Below, piece by piece: positions 1-5,406 of a stretch of 6,628 nt of DNA. Numbering within the stretch: position 1 is the first letter of the stretch; each line of letters opens with the position of its first letter. Origin of the DNA: Candidatus Parcubacteria bacterium. GTDB taxonomy: Bacteria; Patescibacteriota; Saccharimonadia; Saccharimonadales; Saccharimonadaceae. A program made the position numbers and the translations under genes. The stretch spans positions 1 to 6,628 of the forward strand of contig JAEYUN010000024.1 in assembly GCA_023432475.1 (NCBI GenBank), read 5' to 3'. The notes beneath the pieces were generated by a model that worked only from the letters and a program-made list of their open reading frames with translations, was not told the origin of the DNA and searched no databases.

Positions 1-1382
1 TGGCCGCTAACTAGCACTACAGTGGAACCGCTATGCAAGAAGCCGGTTTCAACCAGCCCATGCGCCAAGCTTAACCCAGCCTTCTCGCCGTCTGGACGCA
101 GAAAACTTTTATTGGCATAAAGCAGAGTTAGCTGTTGAGCCACCCGTCGGTCGCTGGTTACAGAGATTATCGGTCGAAGCGGACGATAAGCGGCGATATG
201 ATGAGCCGTCGCACCCGAACGAGTCTCAGCAATAATTGCATCTGCCTTTAGTTGGTCCGACAAACCAACCGCAGCTTCACTAATAGCCATCGAATGCGTA
301 TCCGGACTGGCCGGCCTATCAATGTGGTGGACTATAGTGTGTTCCTGAGTTTGGACAATAACCCGTTTCATACTTTGAATGGTCTCGAGCGGGTAGGAGC
401 CATTGGCCGTTTCATCGCTCAACATAACACAGTCAGCGCCGGCGTTGACAGCATGACTAATATCACTAACCTCAGCGCGAGTCGGCTCGGGGTTATCTAC
501 CATACTACTCATCATTTGAGTGGCAACGATACTAATCTTGCCGTATTTTTGGCACAAACCGATGATACGCTGCTGAATAGTCGGTACAATCTCGGCTCCA
601 ATTTCAACCGCCAAATCACCACGGGCCACCATAGCACCGTCACTGGCATCGATGATTTTTTCTAGTTCGTCACCCTCAATAGCCGTTTTAGTCTCGATCT
701 TAGCGATTATTTGGGCCTCAGAACCTTTATCGGCTAGATAACCCCGCAATATTTCAACATCTCGGGCTTGGTGAACAAAGCTCAGCGCCACAAAATCGAT
801 ATCTTGGGTAGCGCCGAAGTCAAGGTCGGCGTAATCTTTTGGAGTTAGGACATCACCGCCAAAATCAGTATCGGGCAGATTAATGCCTTTCCGACTCATA
901 ACGAAGCCGTCGTTTTCGACGCGTACGGTTATTGAATGCTTATCGGCATCGACAGTCTTAGTTACCGTCTTGATCTTGCCGTCAAACAGATAAACCCGCT
1001 CGCCCGGCTGAACTTTCTGACTAAGGTCATATTGGACTGGCAGCGTCGCACCTTCGTGTTCAACTCCGTACACCAGGTACAGCTCGTCGCCGGCATGGAC
1101 ATCGAAGTGGTTGTTATAAATCTCACCTAGTCTAATCTTCGGACCTTGCAAGTCTTGCAGAACGGCTACTGGTTTCTCGCAAACCTCAGACGCCTGTCGA
1201 ATCCATTTAATCTGTTCGGCGCGCTCTTCATGGCTACCATGGCTAAAGTTCAACCTAAATCCATTCACACCGGAACGTATCATCTCCTCGATCATTTCGT
1301 AACTGTTAGTGGCCGGACCGAGCGTGGCCAGTATTTTTGTCCGCTTGAAAGTCAGCGGTACTTTTGGGGTAGTACTTTTCAT
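1..1382 (-). CDS. pyk: Pyruvate kinase, C-terminus cut by window edge
   Basis: Pyruvate kinase catalyses the last step of glycolysis, PEP + ADP to pyruvate + ATP, in the cytoplasm. I translated the minus strand from the ATG at 1382-1380 and it stays open to the window edge for 460 complete codons, starting MKSTTPKVPLTFKRTKILAT. Family motifs appear in order: RLNFSHG (about 43-49), LQDLQGPKIR (75-84), then the inserted B domain (about 85-180). Next come AKIETK with the catalytic Lys at 228, MVARGDLAVE (251-260, Mg/substrate site) and ATQM with Thr288. PTRAEVSD and VMLSDETANGSYP follow, then the C-terminal domain up to TVVLVSG. Bacterial enzymes are usually about 470-480 residues, so only a short tail is missing. 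It lies 38 bp downstream of ppsA on the same strand but has its own promoter in the gap. No frameshift or missing catalytic residue was seen. The family assignment is very secure; allosteric behaviour cannot be read from sequence. Confidence 0.97.
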   Translation of the reverse strand, partial: MKSTTPKVPLTFKRTKILATLGPATNSYEMIEEMIRSGVNGFRLNFSHGSHEERAEQIKWIRQASEVCEKPVAVLQDLQGPKIRLGEIYNNHFDVHAGDELYLVYGVEHEGATLPVQYDLSQKVQPGERVYLFDGKIKTVTKTVDADKHSITVRVENDGFVMSRKGINLPDTDFGGDVLTPKDYADLDFGATQDIDFVALSFVHQARDVEILRGYLADKGSEAQIIAKIETKTAIEGDELEKIIDASDGAMVARGDLAVEIGAEIVPTIQQRIIGLCQKYGKISIVATQMMSSMVDNPEPTRAEVSDISHAVNAGADCVMLSDETANGSYPLETIQSMKRVIVQTQEHTIVHHIDRPASPDTHSMAISEAAVGLSDQLKADAIIAETRSGATAHHIAAYRPLRPIISVTSDRRVAQQLTLLYANKSFLRPDGEKAGLSLAHGLVETGFLHSGSTVVLVSG

Positions 1383-1391
1383 AAGTGCTCA

Positions 1392-1420
1392 ACTATACAC
1401 TAACAGATACAAACAGTCAA
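1392..1420 (-). promoter_or_regulatory. pyk promoter, near-consensus, probably leaderless
   Basis: On the minus strand TTGACT (1420-1415) is followed by exactly 17 bp and then TATAGT (1397-1392), a near-consensus sigma-70-type promoter. It fills the gap between the ppsA stop codon and the pyk start. Only 9 bases separate the end of the -10 box from the pyk ATG, so transcription should start within about 3 bases of the ATG or at it. There is no room for a Shine-Dalgarno site in such a transcript. No terminator hairpin is visible in the gap, so read-through from ppsA is also likely. Confidence 0.75.
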
Positions 1421-3787
1421 TTAACGCTTGAGTTTAGCTTCAGTTTGCTCGATATCAATAGTCGTCTTAACCACCGTATCCGGCGACAGCGATATACTGT
1501 CTATACCCTCTTCAACTAGAAAACGAGCAAATTCCGGGTAGTCCGACGGAGCTTGTCCGCAAATACCTATCTTAACCTTCTTTTGTTTAGCCACCTTAAT
1601 TATGCGTCGCACCAGTTCTTTGACGGCCTCGTTGTTCTCGTCATAAATATGCGCCACCGTGCGGTTGTCGCGGTCAACACCAAGGGTCAGCTGCGTCAAA
1701 TCGTTACTGCCGATCGAAAAACCGTCAAACAGCTCGGCGAACTGATCGGCCAAAATAACGTTGGAAGGAATCTCCACCATGACATAGACCTCGAAACCAT
1801 TCTCGCCTTGGACTAAACCGGCTTTTTTCATAATCGCCAGAACCTTGCGAGCTTCTATTAGGTCTCGACAGAACGGAACCATCGTTTTGATGTTAGTTAG
1901 ACCGAATTCATCGCGAACTTTTTTAATAGCCCTACACTCCAGCTCGAAAGCCTCACGATATTCTTCGCTGTAGTAGCGACTCGCACCACGCCATCCCAGC
2001 ATCGGGTTATTCTCGACCGGCTCGAACTGCTTACCGCCGATCAAGTTAGCGTACTCGTTGGTCTTGAAATCACTGAAACGAATAATAACGTCTTTCGGGT
2101 AAAAGGCCGCCCCGATCATAGCGATACCCTCGGCCAGTTTGTCGACGAAATATTCTTCTTTGCGGCTATAGCCTTTAGTTAGTTCGTTTATAGTCTCCCG
2201 GACCTCAGGGTCGCGCACTTTATGAAACTCCAATAGCGCTAGCGGGTGAATTTTTATATGAGAGTCAATAATAAACTCTTCACGGGCCAAGCCGACGCCA
2301 TCATTAGGAATTTGCGAATAAGCGAAGGCGTGTTCCGGTGAGCCAATATTCATCATGATCTTGGTTTTGGGTCGTTTGAGATCTTTGATATTGGTCCGTT
2401 CGATCTTGTATTTCAATATACCCTGGTAAACCGAGCCTTCATCACCCTCGGTACAACTAACAGTTATTAGGCTTTTGTCGGCAATTTTCTCCGACGCGTT
2501 ACCGGTACCAACCACGCACGGAATACCTAGTTCGCGACTGACGATAGCTGCGTGACAGGTCCGACCACCCTCATCGGTTACAATAGCACTGGCAATCTTC
2601 ATGATAGGCACCCAGTCGGGGTCAGTCATGCTAGTCACCAAAACATCACCGGCTTTGAATTTATGGATATCCTCGACGCCCATAATACGACTCGCCCGCC
2701 CGCTGCCGATTTTACTGCCAACACTCGTGCCGCGTACCAAAAGCGGACCAGTCTCAACCAACTTGTATTCTTCTATTATGTTAGCGTTCTTGCGCGACTC
2801 AACGGTCTCACTTCTGGCCTGGACAATATAAAGTTCGTTGTTATCTTCATCTAGGGCCCATTCCATATCCATCGGTTTGCCATAATGTTTTTCGATTTCC
2901 ATGCCCCAACTAGCTAGCGTTTTGACCTGGTCGTCGGTGATAGAAAAACGGTCACGGTCCGACTGCTTAACTTTCAGGTTTTTAGTTTTACTACCGGCTA
3001 TCGGCACCATTTTAAGTTCTTTAGTGCCGAGTTTACGCTTGAGTATAGCCATGGTCGGCTTGAAAACAATAAACTCATCCGGGCTGACACGCCCTTGAAC
3101 TATATTTTCACCCAACCCGTATATCGAACTAATAATGACGGCGTCTTTGAAACCTGACTCGGTATCGATAGTGAACATGATACCTGCGGCTTTAGAACGG
3201 ACGGCGACCATCTGCTGAATACCGACCGACAGAGCAACTTTCATATGGTCAAAACCGTTCTCAACTCGGTAAACTATGGCGCGGTTGGTAAACAACGAGG
3301 CTATGCAAGCTTTGGTGGCCTTAAGAACATCACGCTCACCCTTGATATTCAAGTAAGTTTCTTGCTGACCAGCAAATGAAGCGTTAGGTAGGTCTTCGGC
3401 GGTAGCACTAGAACGTACGGCCACGACAATATCTTTGCGCGAACCGCAGCGCAACGACAGCTCTTGATAGGCTTGTTTGATTTCGGCTTCGAAATCTTTT
3501 GGGAAGGGTGTTTTTACCACTAACGAACGAATTTTAGCTCCGCGCACCGCTAGGTCGCGTACGTTTTTGACGTCCAAACCGGCTATGATATCACCTATCT
3601 TTTTATCTAGCCCTGTCTCGCGCAGGAAATATCGGTAAGCGTCGGCGGTCGTCGCTACGCCATTGGGCAGATTAACACCCTTAGGTGCCAAGTGTTGACG
3701 CATTTCACCCAAAGAGGCGTTTTTGCCGCCAACCTGTGGAATATCTTTAAGATTGACTTCGTCGAAAAATTTTAAATGTTTATACAT
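1421..3787 (-). CDS. ppsA: Phosphoenolpyruvate synthase (pyruvate, water dikinase)
   Basis: PpsA catalyses pyruvate + ATP + H2O to PEP + AMP + Pi, the gluconeogenic route back over the pyruvate kinase step. The 788-residue protein is full length (E. coli PpsA is 792). The N-terminal ATP-grasp-like nucleotide-binding domain (about 1-335) contains VGGKNASLGEM (19-29), VAVRSSATAEDLPNASFAGQ (122-141) and MEWALDED. The swivelling phosphohistidine domain has GGRTCHAAIVSRELGIP with the phospho-carrier His at 412. The C-terminal PEP/pyruvate TIM barrel (about 475-788) carries NPMLGWRGASRY, VMVEIPSNV, GSNDLTQLTLGVDRD and GICGQAPSD with the catalytic Cys at 743. All key residues are present. The chosen start gives MYKHLKFFDEVNLKDIPQVGGKN, which matches family N-termini, with a weak GGGGA five bases upstream. 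Pyruvate kinase follows 38 bp downstream and the AMP-using kinase is divergent, suggesting a shared PEP/adenylate role. Confidence 0.98.
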   Translation of the reverse strand: MYKHLKFFDEVNLKDIPQVGGKNASLGEMRQHLAPKGVNLPNGVATTADAYRYFLRETGLDKKIGDIIAGLDVKNVRDLAVRGAKIRSLVVKTPFPKDFEAEIKQAYQELSLRCGSRKDIVVAVRSSATAEDLPNASFAGQQETYLNIKGERDVLKATKACIASLFTNRAIVYRVENGFDHMKVALSVGIQQMVAVRSKAAGIMFTIDTESGFKDAVIISSIYGLGENIVQGRVSPDEFIVFKPTMAILKRKLGTKELKMVPIAGSKTKNLKVKQSDRDRFSITDDQVKTLASWGMEIEKHYGKPMDMEWALDEDNNELYIVQARSETVESRKNANIIEEYKLVETGPLLVRGTSVGSKIGSGRASRIMGVEDIHKFKAGDVLVTSMTDPDWVPIMKIASAIVTDEGGRTCHAAIVSRELGIPCVVGTGNASEKIADKSLITVSCTEGDEGSVYQGILKYKIERTNIKDLKRPKTKIMMNIGSPEHAFAYSQIPNDGVGLAREEFIIDSHIKIHPLALLEFHKVRDPEVRETINELTKGYSRKEEYFVDKLAEGIAMIGAAFYPKDVIIRFSDFKTNEYANLIGGKQFEPVENNPMLGWRGASRYYSEEYREAFELECRAIKKVRDEFGLTNIKTMVPFCRDLIEARKVLAIMKKAGLVQGENGFEVYVMVEIPSNVILADQFAELFDGFSIGSNDLTQLTLGVDRDNRTVAHIYDENNEAVKELVRRIIKVAKQKKVKIGICGQAPSDYPEFARFLVEEGIDSISLSPDTVVKTTIDIEQTEAKLKR

Positions 3788-3796
3788 AGTTTCCCC

Positions 3797-3802
3797 ATTT
3801 TA
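3797..3802 (-). promoter_or_regulatory. Possible ppsA -10 element
   Basis: TAAAAT on the minus strand ends 9 bases before the ppsA ATG, the same spacing as the pyk -10 box. No convincing -35 box lies 16-18 bp upstream, so the call is tentative. A second candidate, TAATAT at 3832-3827, also lacks a good -35. The stretch GGGGAA (3796-3791) between box and start could act as a weak ribosome-binding site if transcription starts further upstream. Confidence 0.3.
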
Positions 3803-3840
3803 AAAGTGATGCCCGTTTCATCCTCCATATTACCATAAGC

Positions 3841-3869
3841 GTAACAGCGCTAGAAACGTCTGATATACT
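3841..3869 (+). promoter_or_regulatory. NMP kinase promoter, extended -10, probably leaderless
   Basis: GTAACA (3841-3846) lies 17 bp from TATACT (3864-3869), and TG at 3861-3862 gives the extended -10 form TGaTATACT. The kinase ATG at 3877 begins only 7 bases after the -10 box, so the expected transcription start is at or one to two bases before the start codon. A GGAG lies between box and ATG but would be too close to the ATG, and mostly outside the transcript, to serve as a Shine-Dalgarno site. The promoter is back-to-back with that of ppsA. Confidence 0.65.
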
Positions 3870-3876
3870 TGGAGCC

Positions 3877-4494
3877 ATGGAAGACAAAATCAACACCATC
3901 AAAAACTGGCTTGGTACCGGCACTATCAATATCTTCGGCCTACCTTTTTCCGGCAAGGACACTCAATGCGAGATTATTGCCGAACTGCTCGGGGCAACTA
4001 TGGCCAGTAGCGGAGCAATTTTTAGAGAGCAAGAAAATAACGTCGAGCTCCAGCAAATTATGGCGACAGGCGCCTTAATTCCTTCTGAAATGTTCTTCGA
4101 CATCATGTTGCCATTTTTCAGCAAACCGGAACTGACTGATAAGCCGCTGGTTCTTAGTTCGGTTGGTCGCATGAAAGGAGAGGAACTCCCCATCGTCCAG
4201 GCGACCAATGCGTCAAATCATCCCATCAGAGCCGTAGTGTTGCTTACGATACCAGAAGAGACTATTTGGCAACGCCACCGAGCAGCCCAGGCTCTCAATG
4301 ACAGAGGTAACCGAGCCGATGATGCAAATGATGAAATCTTAAGAAACCGTATAGCCAAATTCAACTCTCAAACCCTCCCGGTTATCGACTTTTACCGCAG
4401 CCAGGGTCTGCTCATTGAAATCGACGGTACGCCCGAGCCCAAAAAAGTAACTGAGAATATCATAGACGCCCTGTATAAAATAGCGAAAGATTAG
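3877..4494 (+). CDS. Adenylate-kinase-like nucleoside monophosphate kinase, variant motifs
   Basis: This 205-residue cytoplasmic P-loop kinase of the adenylate kinase fold would transfer phosphate from ATP to a nucleoside monophosphate, probably AMP. The P-loop is GLPFSGKDTQ (21-30, Lys27), where classical adenylate kinases have GxPGxGKGTQ. The NMP-binding part shows SSGAIFRE (44-51, Arg50) and GALIPSE (65-71). The usual LDGFPR segment is replaced by LSSVGRMKGEE (93-103), with Arg98 at the equivalent place. The LID is very short (about 133-149), with no zinc cysteines. Then come DRGNRADD (142-149), RNRIAKF (156-162) and PVIDFYRSQGLLIEIDG (168-184). The overall form matches what I recall of saccharibacterial NMP kinases, so it may be a paralogue of a standard adk elsewhere. 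Base specificity is inferred. It is divergent from ppsA, whose product AMP it could recycle. It ends in TAG. Confidence 0.88.
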   Translation: MEDKINTIKNWLGTGTINIFGLPFSGKDTQCEIIAELLGATMASSGAIFREQENNVELQQIMATGALIPSEMFFDIMLPFFSKPELTDKPLVLSSVGRMKGEELPIVQATNASNHPIRAVVLLTIPEETIWQRHRAAQALNDRGNRADDANDEILRNRIAKFNSQTLPVIDFYRSQGLLIEIDGTPEPKKVTENIIDALYKIAKD

Positions 4495-4537
4495 CTAGTA
4501 ATAGTAGGGGGAAGGCGGTCGCCTACGGCTCCCTATT

Positions 4538-4597
4538 TCCGCTCACCTCGTTCGCTTCACGAACCCCTTCGGCGTTCGGTTTCTCATGGAAACCTAC
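4538..4597. repeat. Cluster of small palindromes after the NMP kinase gene
   Basis: The 3' flank of the kinase gene holds the core GTTCG in alternating orientation: GTTCG (4550-4554), CGAAC (4560-4564), GTTCG (4574-4578). Neighbouring copies can pair with each other, for example GTTCG-cttca-CGAAC and CGAAC-N9-GTTCG. A further perfect stem GGTTTC-tcatg-GAAACC lies at about 4578-4594, and GGCG-gt-CGCC lies just upstream (about 4514-4523). No ORF is supported here. It could be an interspersed palindromic repeat or an RNA 3'-end structure; only a genome-wide search would tell. Confidence 0.45.
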
Positions 4598-4642
4598 CAT
4601 AGTAAAAAGCCCTACCCGAAAGGCAGAGCTTTTTACTATGGT
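4596..4642 (-). terminator. tRNA-Glu trailer hairpin, intrinsic terminator, possibly bidirectional
   Basis: A perfect 15-bp inverted repeat (4596-4610 with 4628-4642) encloses 17 bases that also pair. In the minus-strand RNA two further positions are G-U pairs (4611/4627 and 4614/4624), so the stem runs to about 21 bp around a TTTCG loop. In the plus-strand RNA the same positions are C-A and A-C mismatches. Within it, the inner stem flanked by AAAAA and TTTTT looks like an intrinsic terminator in either direction, serving tRNA-Glu and possibly the convergent kinase gene. The ACCA end of the tRNA lies inside the right arm. Confidence 0.75.
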
Positions 4643-4713
4643 GATCCCGCGGGGAATCGAACCCCGATTGCCAGGATGAAAACCTGGTGTCCTAACCGCT
4701 AGACGACGGGACC
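4639..4713 (-). tRNA. tRNA-Glu (anticodon UUC), CCA encoded
   Basis: The minus strand folds as a complete 75-nt cloverleaf, counting the encoded CCA. The acceptor stem is GGTCCCG/CGGGATC, with a G-U at pair 2-71. The D arm is GTCTAGCGGTTAGGAC. The anticodon stem CCAGG/CCTGG encloses loop TTTTCAT, giving anticodon TTC (UUC), which reads GAA and GAG as glutamate. A four-base variable region CAAT follows, then T arm CGGGG-TTCGATT-CCCCG, discriminator A and CCA. It lies alone, with its own promoter 11 bases upstream and a terminator hairpin starting within its 3' end. No sign of integration at its 3' end was found. Confidence 0.97.
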
Positions 4714-4724
4714 AGGACGGGTAG

Positions 4725-4733
4725 ATTATAACA
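4725..4733 (-). promoter_or_regulatory. tRNA-Glu promoter, extended -10
   Basis: The minus strand reads TGTTATAAT (4733-4725), a perfect TATAAT with an upstream TG, ending 11 bases before the first tRNA base. The -35 region is only T-rich, which an extended -10 promoter tolerates. The precursor should carry a 5' leader of just a few bases for RNase P to remove. Confidence 0.75.
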
Positions 4734-4746
4734 GAGAAAAAGACAT

Positions 4747-4768
4747 AAAAAAAGAGCTACTTGGCTCT
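4747..4768 (-). terminator. Intrinsic terminator after the two-ORF island
   Basis: On the minus strand AGAGC-CAAGTA-GCTCT is followed by a run of seven T. This short hairpin plus U-tract ends transcription coming from the two small ORFs at 4892-5292, and separates them from the tRNA-Glu promoter immediately beyond. Confidence 0.75.
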
Positions 4769-4785
4769 AATCGACAGTGTTGTGC

Positions 4786-4820
4786 CTGTTGGGCGGGGCT
4801 TTGTGGGCCCCACCCAACAG
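4786..4820. repeat. Long GC-rich hairpin in the 3' region of the island
   Basis: CTGTTGGG c GGGGC (4786-4799) pairs with GCCCC a CCCAACAG (4807-4820), a 14-position stem with one internal mismatch and a 7-base loop. It lies between the end of the 88-residue ORF and the U-tract terminator. It has no U-tract of its own, so it more likely stabilises a transcript end or is part of a structured RNA than acts as a lone terminator. The bases between 4821 and 4891 are GC-rich and contain other short complementary stretches, but I recognise no RNA family. Confidence 0.6.
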
Positions 4821-4891
4821 TAAGTCGCATACCTATAGGGCCGGCTGGGCTCTACGGGTTTACGCTTTCGCCAGGTCGGCTACTCACGTCA

Positions 4892-5158
4892 CTACTGGCT
4901 CGCTCCCCTAGCGAACCACTTCCCTCGTGCTGTTGGCTGGACAACACCACTGCGAGGCTCGCAGCAGACGAGCTTGTCCTTCCAGGCGGCGGCCAAGAAG
5001 TCAGCGACCTCATCAACCAGTTGAGGCTGCTTCGCCTCACGGCAGAGGCGCACCGCTAGGTCGCGGAAACACCAGGCGTGGAGAGCATCGTCACTCGCCA
5101 AGAACTCGAAGACGATCTTCTCGGCCTCCGGCGAGACTGCAGTGGGCGTGCTCCTCAT
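4892..5158 (-). CDS. Hypothetical small protein, possible winged-helix fold
   Basis: I do not recognise this 88-residue protein. Its composition is protein-like: three amphipathic helices appear likely at about 9-22 (SPEAEKIVFEFLAS), 25-42 (containing FRDLAVRLCREA) and 46-61 (LVDEVADFLAAAWKDK). They are followed by a likely beta-hairpin (about 62-84) ending in TARGKWFAR. Helix-helix-helix-wing order with a basic tail suggests a small winged-helix DNA-binding protein, but this is inference from pattern only. It has four cysteines (30, 39, 65, 66). Its ATG overlaps the stop of the preceding 45-residue ORF as ATGA, the signature of coupled translation, with AAGGA about ten bases upstream. I counted 65 of 88 codons ending in G or C, against 27 of the first 50 in the NMP kinase, so it may be a transferred gene. 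Confidence 0.55.
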   Translation of the reverse strand: MRSTPTAVSPEAEKIVFEFLASDDALHAWCFRDLAVRLCREAKQPQLVDEVADFLAAAWKDKLVCCEPRSGVVQPTARGKWFARGASQ

Positions 5159-5292
5159 CGCCGAGCCGTCCTTCCCGCTCCCGCGTGCCCGTCACGCGGA
5201 CGCTTGACGCACGGTGGCGGCGGCGGGTTCTTCGGAGGCGGGGGCGTTGGGACGTATTCCGAGGGATTGAAATACTTGGGCTGCTGCGACAT
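5155..5292 (-). CDS. Hypothetical 45-residue proline-rich protein
   Basis: This short ORF begins MSQQPKYFNPSEYVP, continues with a proline tract (about 15-27: PTPPPPKNPPPPP) and ends in a basic tail rich in Arg and Gly. No membrane segment or signal peptide is visible and I know no family for it. The start is chosen because AGAAAGG (5307-5301) lies 8 bases upstream and a near-consensus promoter lies about 70 bases upstream. The reading frame is open further upstream (another ATG at 5430), but those codons lie largely above the promoter. The stop overlaps the start of the 88-residue ORF by ATGA, suggesting a two-gene unit. Codon ends are GC-rich (33 of 45), like its partner. It could be a leader ORF whose role is mainly to couple translation of the next gene. 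Confidence 0.45.
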   Translation of the reverse strand: MSQQPKYFNPSEYVPTPPPPKNPPPPPCVKRPRDGHAGAGRTARR

Positions 5293-5300
5293 GGAGCAGA

Positions 5301-5307
5301 CCTTTCT
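5301..5307 (-). promoter_or_regulatory. Ribosome-binding site of the 45-residue ORF
   Basis: AGAAAGG on the minus strand lies 8 bases before the ATG at 5292, a good Shine-Dalgarno spacing. It decides the start of this ORF and contrasts with the pyk and kinase genes, whose predicted transcripts leave no room for such a site. Confidence 0.5.
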
Positions 5308-5317
5308 GTTCGCACGT

Positions 5318-5352
5318 TTATGCCATAAGCATCGCTCGGGGAACACCCCCGA
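5318..5352 (-). other. Structured 5' leader of the two-ORF unit
   Basis: The roughly 70-base leader expected from the promoter upstream contains a perfect 6-bp stem, TCGGGG (5336-5341) with CCCCGA (5347-5352) around a 5-base loop. Closer to the start is a small palindrome TTATG-c-CATAA (5318-5328). They could influence translation of the first ORF; I match no known riboswitch. Confidence 0.4.
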
Positions 5353-5367
5353 ACACGTGATATCTGA

Positions 5368-5396
5368 AATATACTCCCCTTGACAAATAAAGTCAA
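5368..5396 (-). promoter_or_regulatory. Promoter of the two-ORF island, near-consensus
   Basis: The minus strand has TTGACT (5396-5391), exactly 17 bp, then TATATT (5373-5368). The predicted start is near 5361, about 70 bases before the first ATG. The -35 box lies inside an inverted repeat (5380-5396), so a repressor could cover it. Confidence 0.75.
5380..5396. promoter_or_regulatory. Operator-like inverted repeat over the -35 box
   Basis: TTGACAAATAAAGTCAA is an inverted repeat, TTGAC-N7-GTCAA, whose right arm includes the minus-strand -35 box and whose left arm reaches into the spacer. Size and position suit a dimeric repressor. Since one arm is part of the -35 consensus, some of the symmetry could be chance. 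Confidence 0.4.
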
Positions 5397-5406
5397 CTAT
5401 TGTCAT

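Noticed and set aside
252..1403. Three plus-strand ORFs opposite pyk (252-665, 936-1130, 1146-1403).
   Set aside because: They are antisense to a clearly coding pyruvate kinase frame and resemble no protein family.
1553..3098. Plus-strand ORFs opposite ppsA.
   Set aside because: ppsA is intact across the whole stretch; these are reading-frame shadows.
3780..3962. 60-residue minus-strand ORF overlapping the ppsA start, a possible leader peptide.
   Set aside because: It is mostly antisense to the NMP kinase, lacks a promoter or ribosome site of its own, and its composition is not protein-like.
4770..4930. Known housekeeping RNA (RNase P RNA, tmRNA, SRP RNA) in the GC-rich segment.
   Set aside because: I compared remembered conserved cores of these RNAs by eye and none matched on either strand.
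4852..5040. 62-residue minus-strand ORF overlapping the 88-residue ORF.
   Set aside because: Ser/Arg/Pro-rich, no ribosome site; the overlapping 88-residue frame has the more protein-like composition and the ATGA coupling.
4927..5328. 133-residue plus-strand ORF in the GC-rich island.
   Set aside because: Extremely Arg/Ser/Pro-rich, typical of the antisense frame of GC-rich coding DNA, with no plus-strand promoter or ribosome site.
4639..5400. Integration of a mobile element at tRNA-Glu.
   Set aside because: The GC-rich island lies on the 5' side of the tRNA, I see no direct repeat of the tRNA 3' end, and there is no integrase.
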